Positions 57,875-64,000 of a DNA stretch of 64,000 nucleotides are shown in pieces. Below the pieces are notes generated by a model, which saw nothing but the letters and a program-made list of their open reading frames with translations, made no database searches and was not told the DNA's origin. Within the stretch, counting starts at the first letter, position 1. Each line of letters begins with the position of its first letter. This stretch comes from Streptomyces capitiformicae. Lineage in GTDB: Bacteria > Actinomycetota > Actinomycetes > Streptomycetales > Streptomycetaceae. A program made the translations under genes and the position numbers. The stretch is taken from assembly GCF_002214185.1 (NCBI RefSeq), contig NZ_CP022161.1, positions 8,563,486 to 8,627,485 of the forward strand, given 5' to 3'.

Positions 57875-58395
57875 TGCGGCGTACGGCTGCTCGGGCGGGC
57901 GCGAGTGCGGGCGCGGGCGCGATCATGGGCGTAGCGGGTCCGGGGCCGGAGCAGACGGCCCCCGTCCCTTCCCCCGCCCCGGATCCGGCTCCGGCTCCGG
58001 CCGCCGCGCCGATGGCGCAGCAGCGGCTGCGGACGGAGTTCCCGTTCGAGCTGCCGCGCGGCTACGTCGACGAGGCGGGGAACGTCCACCGGGAGGGCGT
58101 GATGCGTCTCGCCACCGCCCGGGACGAGTTGATCCCGCTCCGCGACGTCCGCGTCCAGGAGAACCCGGCGTATCTGTCGGTCGTGCTGCTGGGGCGGGTC
58201 ATCACCCGCCTCGGCAACCTGCCGATGGTCCACGACGGGATCGTGGAGAACATGTTCGCCTCCGACCTCGCGTTCCTGCAGGACTTCTACCGCCAGGTCA
58301 ACGCCGAGGGTCACACCCGTGCCGCTGTGGAGTGCCCGCACTGCTCCGAGCCCTTCGAGGTCGAACTCGGCGGGAGCCGCCTGGGGGAATCGTGA
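57874..58395 (+). CDS. eCIS-conserved protein with zinc-ribbon-like C-terminus
   Basis: 173 residues. An Ala/Pro-rich N-terminus (first 50 residues) precedes a compact domain: FPFELPRGYVDEAGNVHREG, LVRVLLGR-like VVLLGRVITRLGNLP, and ENMFASDLAFLQDFYRQVN. A single CPHC pair at the end (VECPHCSEPFEVE) would need a second pair for zinc. It resembles the small protein always found between tube and baseplate genes in this eCIS class, possibly an assembly chaperone. Coupled to both neighbours by overlap. Confidence 0.65.
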   Translation: MRRTAARAGASAGAGAIMGVAGPGPEQTAPVPSPAPDPAPAPAAAPMAQQRLRTEFPFELPRGYVDEAGNVHREGVMRLATARDELIPLRDVRVQENPAYLSVVLLGRVITRLGNLPMVHDGIVENMFASDLAFLQDFYRQVNAEGHTRAAVECPHCSEPFEVELGGSRLGES

Positions 58396-58550
58396 CGTAC
58401 GCGACCGACCGGCTGCACGAGGAGATCGCGTACGTCGCCTACCACTTCCACTGGAGCCTGGAGGAGATCCTCGACCTCGAACACCACGACCGCCGCCGCT
58501 ACACCGAACAGATCGCGTCCCTCGTGACCCGGTCCGGGCCGGAGGCCTGA
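58392..58550 (+). CDS. Small eCIS protein, DUF6760-like
   Basis: 52 residues from a GTG at 58392 (GTGA overlap). TDRLHEEIAYVAYHFHWSLE and EEILDLEHHDRRRY are the DUF6760 signature I know from phage-tail and eCIS loci, next to a gene like the one upstream. Together they may be a tail-assembly chaperone pair analogous to phage gpG/GT. It ends two bases before the next ATG. Confidence 0.68.
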   Translation: MTYATDRLHEEIAYVAYHFHWSLEEILDLEHHDRRRYTEQIASLVTRSGPEA

Positions 58551-58551
58551 C

Positions 58552-61500
58552 ATGGGTTTCTTCAACCGCCTACGCGGCGCCGGCCCGGCCGGACGCCGGG
58601 GTGCGGACGACGGGGGTGCCGGGGCCGGTTCGGGCGCCGGAGCCGACTCCAGAGCTGAGGCAGGCTCGGATGCCAGGGCCGGTTCGGGCGCCGGGGTGGG
58701 CTCAGGTGCAGGCGGTGGCTCGGGTACGGCTGCCGGGGCCGTGGCGGCTTCCGCTGCCGGAGATTCCCAGGTGAGCGGGGCCCTCTCCGGCGGCCGGGGG
58801 GCTTCGGTCGGTGGCTGGGAGGGGCTCGCTCCGATTCAGCGGGCCCTGGACGGGCGGGCCGTTGTCGCGGACGCCGGGTTCAGTGGGCGGTTGGCCACCT
58901 GGCAGAACCCGTCCTTCACCGGAACCCTGTCCCACGCCGTGCTGCCGGGAGCGCCGGGCGGGCTGGTCAAGGACGTCCTCACCACGTCGACGACACCCGT
59001 CTCCGGCCTCGAACTCCCCGCGCGCACCCTCCCGGTGGCGAGCGACGACTTCGAGACCCCGGCCGCGGGCATGCACGGCGACGCGCTGCCGGTCCAGCGC
59101 GCCCCGTACCAGGTCACCGGCTCCCGCCCGACCGGCCCCCGACTGACTCCCGTACCACCGCGCGCCCCTCGTCCGACCCCCCTGACCAGGGCACCTGCCG
59201 CACCTGCCGTGCAGCGCCGAACGCTGCCGACGGCGAGTCCGCAGGCTTCCGCGGTCACTGGGGTGTCGGGGCAGGCGGCAGCGGGCGGTACGACGTCCGG
59301 CGGCAGGACACCGGGCGGTGCGGCATCAGGCGGTACGACGTCCGGCGGCATGGCACCGGGCGGTGCGGCATCAGGCGGTATGGCATCCAGCAGCACGGCG
59401 TCGGGCGGCACAGCGTCCAGCAGCACAGCATCGGGCAGCACAGCATCGGGCAGCACAGCATCCAGCAGCACAGCGTCGGGCAGCACGACGTCCGGCAGCA
59501 CGGCGTGGGGCGGCACGACGTCCGGCAGCACGGCGTGGGGCGGCACGGCACGAGGGAGTGAGGTGTCCGGCGGTACGGCGTCGAGTGGTGTCGCGCCGGG
59601 GCGGACGGCGTCGGCGGGCTCGGCCGATGCCAGGGCGAGTTCGGCCGGCACGAGTCCGTCCAGCGGCGGCTCTGCCGACCCGCGCGGGGCGGCGCCCCGC
59701 GCGGGGGCGGCCAGCCGTACCGACGCCTCGGGGAACGGCGCCCCAGTCACGGGGAACAACCCGGTGGGCGCCTCGTCCGCTTCCGGCAGCCCCCGGCCGA
59801 GCGGCTCCGGCGGCCTGGCCTCCGGCAGTCGTATGCGCACCGCACCCGGCGGTACGGCGGCCGGCGTGAGCCGCGCGGGGACCGACGTCCAACGGGCGGC
59901 GACCGACCGTAGCCGAGCGGCAGCCGGCCCCGCCGGAACCGCGACCGGCCCGGAGAGCGGCCCCCTCGCGCCCAGCCTGGCGGAGACCGACGTCCAACGC
60001 GCGACAACACCGGGACCTGATCCTGCGGCGGCCGACCGCGCCGACCCGGCGACGGGGCCAAGCGGCGCGGTCACGGCTCCTGAGAACATCCCTGTCGCCC
60101 CCAGCCGGGCAGAGATCAGCGTCCGACGAGCGGCGACGAAAGGACCCGGCCGTACGGCCTCCGCCTCCGCCTCCGCCCGAACAACGGCCGCGCCCAACGG
60201 CCCGGTCACGAATCCCGACGGCACCCCCGTCGCCCCCGGCCGAACCGACGTCGGTGTCCAACGAGCGACGACCGGACCCGGCCGTACGGCGACCACCCCC
60301 GACGCGACCGCTGTCGGCGCCACCGGAACATCGACCGGTCGACACAGGGCTGAGGACGCCCCCGACAGCGCGCCGATCACCCCGAACAACGCGACAGGCC
60401 ACGTCCGACCGACGACGGTCGAGCGTGGCCCCACGACGGCTGATGCCGCCGACCCGACGACGGGCCCCGGTTCAACACCGGGTCGCCCTGCGGCGAGGCC
60501 GACGAGACCGACCAGCCCGGACAACTCGGCACTCGGCATCCAGCGGGCAACGGCCAACCCCGGCAGCACACCGACCAGCACCACGGGCTCCGGCTCCCGC
60601 AGGACGGTGAGTGCCCCCGTTCCTACGGTGACCGGCACCACCGGCACCACCGGCGGAACGGTCGACGTCCAGCGGGCGGCGGCCGGTCCCGGCCGTACGG
60701 CAGCCGCGCCCTCCGTAACGCCGGTCGGTCCGTCCGGAACGCCGACCGGCACCGGTGGGCCGGCGGACAGTCACGGCATACCGGCAACCGGTCCAGGCGC
60801 GGCGACAGGCGGCCGCGCTACGACGGCACCCAGTGGCGCACCAACCGGCACCGGTGATGCGGTGGTTGGCATCCAACGAGCTACCACGGACCCCAGCAAC
60901 GCACCGACCCACGCCGTCGGCACAGCCACCAACACCGGCGGAACAGGCAGCGCCAACACCGGCATCGGTAATCCCCCAACCCCCGCCATCCCGACCACGA
61001 CCGCCGCCGAGAGCTCACCTGTCGCCCGGCCGATTCAGGCTGCCCCCAACACCCCCGTCACCACACCGCCCCTGCCCAGCACAGCCCCCGTGCAGCGAAG
61101 CACCTCCCGCAACCCGAGGCGCCTGGGCCTCGGCGCGCCGACCTCGGGAAACGTGCCGCCCACCGGTGCCGCGGCGACACGCCCAACCCCGGCGGCTCCA
61201 CCCACCGCCTCGCCTCCCTCCACCGAGCCGACCGGCCGGGCGACCACCCCATCGCACCACCCGGCTCCCACGGCTCCCACGGCTCCCACGGCTCCCACGG
61301 CTCCCACGGCTCCCACGGCTCCCACGGCTCCCACGGCACAACGCGCCACCACCCCACGTCAGCGCCCCCTTCTCGGCGCCCCCCTCTCCACCCCGCCCCA
61401 GGACGCGAAGCCCCTCTCCGGCAAAACCGCTCCCGGCACGTCGAGCCCCGCCGTACTCCCTCCCGTACCGCGAGCGACAACACCGCACCAGGGAACGGCG

Positions 61501-62202
61501 AAGCCTGCCCCCGGTCCGGCCGCCCTTCAGCCCCCCACAACTCCCGCACCCGCAACCACACCGGCCGTCCCCCTGACACCCCCGACCGTACAGCGAGCCA
61601 CGCCCTCCCCCTCCGCGCCCGCACCCATCACCAAGGCGGCGGTGCGCCCACTGACCCCGACCCGCGCCCTCACCTCGGCCCTCCCCACCACCACCCGACG
61701 TGAGGCACCCCCAGCGGCCGTCCCTCTGCGCCGCCCCTCACCAACGGCCGCCCCGCACGCCGTACAACGCATCGCGGCCGCCAAACCCACGCAACCGCAG
61801 AACCCACCCTCGACCCCATCCCCCGTCACAAAAGTCGCCCACCGCCGACTCCCCAACACCCCCAAACCACCACCCACCACCCCCCAGGCACCCCCAGTCA
61901 CCCCCGCATCCGCATCCGCTCCCACACCCACACCCATCCAGCGAGCCCCGGCACCCCCCCTCCGGCCCGCCCCCACCCCCACGCCCAAAGGCCCCACCCC
62001 CACCCCCACCACCCCCACCACGACGACCACGACGACCACGACCACCCCGCCCCCCGACCCGCAGTTCGACCCCCGATCCCTCACCGACTTCCAGCTCGAC
62101 GAACTGACACACAAGCTCATCGGCCGCGTCACCCGCCTCGTCCGCACCGAACTACGTCTCGACCGCGAACGAATCGGCAAACTCCGCGACCCCCGCCACT
62201 GA
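58552..62202 (+). CDS. Very long disordered eCIS-associated protein
   Basis: 1,216 residues of Thr/Pro/Ala/Ser/Gly. Only the ends look folded: MGFFNRLRGAGPAGRRG with VVADAGFSGRLATWQNPSF (about 100-150) at the N-terminus and FDPRSLTDFQLDELTHKLIG to KLRDPRH at the C-terminus. Between them are about 16 (V/I)QR(A/S/R) motifs spaced 30-90 residues apart, a 15-bp minisatellite coding TASGS-like repeats and an eight-fold Ala-Pro-Thr repeat. The position between tube and baseplate genes suggests an assembly scaffold or cargo-binding protein; this is inference. Confidence 0.75.
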   Translation: MGFFNRLRGAGPAGRRGADDGGAGAGSGAGADSRAEAGSDARAGSGAGVGSGAGGGSGTAAGAVAASAAGDSQVSGALSGGRGASVGGWEGLAPIQRALDGRAVVADAGFSGRLATWQNPSFTGTLSHAVLPGAPGGLVKDVLTTSTTPVSGLELPARTLPVASDDFETPAAGMHGDALPVQRAPYQVTGSRPTGPRLTPVPPRAPRPTPLTRAPAAPAVQRRTLPTASPQASAVTGVSGQAAAGGTTSGGRTPGGAASGGTTSGGMAPGGAASGGMASSSTASGGTASSSTASGSTASGSTASSSTASGSTTSGSTAWGGTTSGSTAWGGTARGSEVSGGTASSGVAPGRTASAGSADARASSAGTSPSSGGSADPRGAAPRAGAASRTDASGNGAPVTGNNPVGASSASGSPRPSGSGGLASGSRMRTAPGGTAAGVSRAGTDVQRAATDRSRAAAGPAGTATGPESGPLAPSLAETDVQRATTPGPDPAAADRADPATGPSGAVTAPENIPVAPSRAEISVRRAATKGPGRTASASASARTTAAPNGPVTNPDGTPVAPGRTDVGVQRATTGPGRTATTPDATAVGATGTSTGRHRAEDAPDSAPITPNNATGHVRPTTVERGPTTADAADPTTGPGSTPGRPAARPTRPTSPDNSALGIQRATANPGSTPTSTTGSGSRRTVSAPVPTVTGTTGTTGGTVDVQRAAAGPGRTAAAPSVTPVGPSGTPTGTGGPADSHGIPATGPGAATGGRATTAPSGAPTGTGDAVVGIQRATTDPSNAPTHAVGTATNTGGTGSANTGIGNPPTPAIPTTTAAESSPVARPIQAAPNTPVTTPPLPSTAPVQRSTSRNPRRLGLGAPTSGNVPPTGAAATRPTPAAPPTASPPSTEPTGRATTPSHHPAPTAPTAPTAPTAPTAPTAPTAPTAQRATTPRQRPLLGAPLSTPPQDAKPLSGKTAPGTSSPAVLPPVPRATTPHQGTAKPAPGPAALQPPTTPAPATTPAVPLTPPTVQRATPSPSAPAPITKAAVRPLTPTRALTSALPTTTRREAPPAAVPLRRPSPTAAPHAVQRIAAAKPTQPQNPPSTPSPVTKVAHRRLPNTPKPPPTTPQAPPVTPASASAPTPTPIQRAPAPPLRPAPTPTPKGPTPTPTTPTTTTTTTTTTPPPDPQFDPRSLTDFQLDELTHKLIGRVTRLVRTELRLDRERIGKLRDPRH
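59284..59553. repeat. 15-bp minisatellite in the disordered-protein gene
   Basis: About 18 imperfect units of the type GGCAGCACAGCATCG encode Gly-Ser-Thr-Ala-Ser pentapeptides and variants (GGTAS, SSTAS, GSTAW). Unit variation points to old and continuing expansion. Confidence 0.85.
61263..61334. repeat. Eight tandem GGCTCCCAC repeats
   Basis: A 9-bp unit repeated eight times without change, encoding eight Ala-Pro-Thr triplets in the disordered protein. Perfect identity means recent slippage. Confidence 0.92.
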
Positions 62203-62262
62203 CACCCGGTCCCAGCAGGGGACCACCCCGCACCACCCCCGTCCGCAGAAAGGCCCTCCCCG

Positions 62263-62688
62263 ATGCCCCGCGATCTCGACCCGGGCTCCACCATCTTCTT
62301 CACGCTGACGATCGACGGCGAGAGCCTCGGTTACTTCAACGGGTGTGAAGGGCTGTCGTCGACGGTGGAGATCGAGCACCGCCAGGAGGGCGGGAACAAC
62401 GGGTTCGTCTGGCAGCTCCCGTCGCGTGTGACGTTCTCGAACATCCGGCTGACGAGGCCGCTGACGCCGGACACGGCGAAGGTCGCGGCGTGGATCTCCT
62501 CCGTGGCGACGGGCGTGAAGCGGCCGACGGCCCAGATCGCGGCGCTTCGCGCGGACGGCTCGGAGGTGGCGCACTGGGGGCTGATCGACGTGCTGCCGGT
62601 GAGCTGGCAGGGGCCGTCCCTGGACCCGGAGAACCCGGGCGTGGCGACGGAGGTCCTGGAGATCACGCACCACGGGTTCACGGACTGA
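62263..62688 (+). CDS. Second tube-type protein of the eCIS
   Basis: 141 residues; AGAAAGG upstream. FFTLTIDGESLGYFNGCEGL, IEHRQEGGNNGFVWQLPSR and TFSNIRLTRPLTPDTAKVAA are features of the tube-like tail-tube initiator (Pvc5/Cis1b) proteins, related to the main tube at 57431. It should form the first ring joining tube and baseplate. It lies 60 bases after the disordered-protein gene. Confidence 0.88.
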   Translation: MPRDLDPGSTIFFTLTIDGESLGYFNGCEGLSSTVEIEHRQEGGNNGFVWQLPSRVTFSNIRLTRPLTPDTAKVAAWISSVATGVKRPTAQIAALRADGSEVAHWGLIDVLPVSWQGPSLDPENPGVATEVLEITHHGFTD

Positions 62689-62704
62689 GGAGCGGGGACA
62701 GGAC

Positions 62705-63430
62705 ATGGCGAAGGGAAGCAGGGGCGGCGCGGGCAAGAGTCTCGTGCGGGCCACGCTGGCCATTCACGAGCCGCCGGTCGGGACGAGCACGACGCCGGGC
62801 GGGCTGATGAAGACGTTCAACTTCGAGTTCAATCCGAGCCAGTTGACGCTGAGCCGGCGCGCCCAGTGGAAGACCACGACCAGCGCGGCCGTACGCGACG
62901 GCGCGCTGCCGGAGTTCATGGGGCCCGAGCCGCGGGAGATGAACGTCGAGATCTTCCTCGACTCCTCCGACAAGCCGAGCGGCACCACGGTGCTGAAGAA
63001 GGTGGAGTCCCTGTTGTCGTGCTGTGAGGTGACGGCCAAGAGCCTCGCCGCGAAGCAGCCGTCGCCGCCCTGGGTGGTGTTCCAGTGGGGGTCGTTCTCG
63101 ACGGCCCGTTTCACGGCGTACGTCAGCTCCGTGGACGTCACGTACTCGCTGTTCGGGACGACGGGTGTGCCGATCCGGGCCACCTGTCGGATGACGCTGC
63201 ACGAGATCCCGAGCACGACCAAGGGGCAGAACCCGACGTCGGGCGCGCTCACGGCGCGGAGTGTGCACCGGGTCGTCGCGGGCGACTCGCTGCAGTCGCT
63301 GGCGTGGCGGGAGTACGGGAACGCGGCCGCGTGGCGGGCGATCGCGGAGGCCAACGGCATCGACGACCCCACGCGGCTGCCCACCGGCATCGAACTCGTC
63401 CTCCCGGCGGCCGAGGAGGTGGGCCACTGA
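62705..63430 (+). CDS. LysM-containing baseplate protein (Pvc7-like)
   Basis: 241 residues. The N-terminal FEFNPSQLTLSRRAQWKTT and EPREMNVEIFLDSSDKPSG are the tube-initiator-like part; a C-terminal LysM domain (VHRVVAGDSLQSLAWREYGN, ANGIDDPTRLPTGIEL) is typical of baseplate hub proteins. The stop overlaps the next start by one base (TGATG). Confidence 0.88.
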   Translation: MAKGSRGGAGKSLVRATLAIHEPPVGTSTTPGGLMKTFNFEFNPSQLTLSRRAQWKTTTSAAVRDGALPEFMGPEPREMNVEIFLDSSDKPSGTTVLKKVESLLSCCEVTAKSLAAKQPSPPWVVFQWGSFSTARFTAYVSSVDVTYSLFGTTGVPIRATCRMTLHEIPSTTKGQNPTSGALTARSVHRVVAGDSLQSLAWREYGNAAAWRAIAEANGIDDPTRLPTGIELVLPAAEEVGH

Positions 63431-64000
63431 TGGTGAAGCCGTCCTTCTCCAACGTCATCCATGTCACCCTCGACGGCGCGAAACTGCCGACCGAGTACGC
63501 CGATCTGCTGGTCGGCGGCTGGGTCGATCTCGGGGCCGGGGTGCCGGGCGCGTTCCGGCTCACCTTCCGGGACCCGCACGGGCTGCTGCTCGGCAAACTG
63601 AACGTCAGGTTCGGCACCAAGGTCGTCATCGCCCCCGTCGCCGACGGGCAGGGCGTCGGCTCCCCGCTGCTCACCGGCGAGGTCACCGGCATGGAGACCG
63701 ACTACGACGGCACCGGCACCTTCACCGTCGTGCGGGGCTACGACCCGGGGCACCGGCTGATGCGGGTGCGCAGGGTGGCGGCGTACCGCAATCAGACGGC
63801 CGCCGACATCGCCCGCAAGCTGGCCTCGATGAACGGCATCCCGGTCGGACAGGTGCAGTCCACCAAGACGGTCTACGACTTCATCTCCCAGTCCAATGTG
63901 ACGGACTGGGACTTCCTGGCGCGGCTCGCCGACGAGAACGAGATGGTGATGTCGCTGGACGCCGAGGGGAAGTTCCAGTTCGTCAAGCCGAAGCCGGCGT
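63430..64000 (+). CDS. VgrG/gp27-like spike or hub protein, N-terminal part
   Basis: 190 residues visible before the right edge. VKPSFSNVIHVTLDGAKLP, LPAGVPGAFRLTF-like GAGVPGAFRLTFRDPHGLLL, LTGEVTGMETDYDGTGTF and YDFISQSNVTDWDFLARLAD match the phage late-control D/VgrG N-terminal domain. In eCIS this hub holds the spike tip. Directly coupled to the LysM gene. Confidence 0.87.
   Translation, partial: MVKPSFSNVIHVTLDGAKLPTEYADLLVGGWVDLGAGVPGAFRLTFRDPHGLLLGKLNVRFGTKVVIAPVADGQGVGSPLLTGEVTGMETDYDGTGTFTVVRGYDPGHRLMRVRRVAAYRNQTAADIARKLASMNGIPVGQVQSTKTVYDFISQSNVTDWDFLARLADENEMVMSLDAEGKFQFVKPKPA

Noticed and set aside
1..64000. tRNA, rRNA, integrase or attachment sites that would define an island
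   Set aside because: None recognised; only decayed transposase genes and small non-autonomous elements are present, so no island boundary is claimed.
55793..64000. Prophage interpretation of the sheath/tube/baseplate genes
   Set aside because: There are no capsid, terminase, portal or integrase genes in view, and AAA+ ATPase, DUF4255 and DUF4157 genes are adjacent, which is the eCIS layout.

Overview
The window looks like a chromosomal segment of a Streptomyces species. It is very GC-rich, third codon positions are almost all G or C, GTG and TTG starts are common, many operons are coupled by ATGA or GTGA overlaps, and it carries genus-typical families: DUF5753 XRE regulators with DUF397 partners, DUF6879, SCO6745-like, DUF7848, SpoIIE phosphatases and GC-rich intergenic repeats. 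No rRNA, tRNA or CRISPR was seen.

Region 1 (1-13 kb) is accessory. It has the start of a Uma2-type nuclease gene, a secreted L,D-transpeptidase, and a cluster of broken mobile elements (IS630-, IS5- and ISAs1-type transposase remnants) around a secreted protein/lipoprotein pair. Then come two separate XRE-DUF5753 regulatory modules, one with DUF397, DUF6879 and an anti-sigma-like ATPase, the other with DUF6879. A truncated copy of the first module lies at 2.5-3.2 kb. The C-terminal domain of a secreted protein (intact at 13.2-15.2 kb) is also duplicated as a fragment fused to an IS remnant at 6 kb.

Region 2 (13-25.5 kb) is more ordinary. It has a secreted beta-propeller protein, an OmpR/histidine-kinase two-component pair, a putative protein interrupted in frame by an interspersed repeat, a SpoIIE phosphatase, membrane proteins, and a MocR regulator divergent from an alpha/beta hydrolase. 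Region 3 (25.5-31.4 kb) is a patchwork of small operons, a Phd/RelE toxin-antitoxin pair and decayed fragments (flavoprotein, AAA ATPase, lipoprotein), with two copies of a hairpin repeat and a 24-bp minisatellite. Region 4 (31.4-38 kb) carries a DNase-I-fold phosphatase, a FUSC-like membrane protein and a Tat-exported PhoX phosphatase behind a good PHO box.

Region 5 (38.4-44.1 kb) is a compact diterpene pathway: polyprenyl diphosphate synthase, cytochrome P450, class II diterpene cyclase (motif DTDS instead of DxDD) and, convergently, a class I terpene synthase. A 157-bp MITE-like element with perfect 22-bp inverted ends sits between the first two genes. Together the genes should make a C20 precursor, cyclise it in two steps and oxidise it.

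Region 6 (44.2 kb to the end) is a Streptomyces-type extracellular contractile injection system (eCIS). It has two LuxR-type regulators (one carrying an in-frame 165-bp MITE), a DUF4255 terminator-like protein, an AAA+ ATPase, two membrane proteins with nearly identical stalks but different ectodomains (ricin-B versus ChW-like), a DUF4157 protein with a C-terminal HHIVPK nuclease-like motif, sheath, tube, small assembly proteins, a 1,216-residue disordered protein, a second tube protein, a LysM baseplate protein and the start of a VgrG-like spike. This eCIS class is already described. The points most worth following are the DUF4157-HHIVPK candidate effector, the VQR motifs it shares with the disordered protein, the repeat insertions that keep reading frames open, and the variant cyclase motif.
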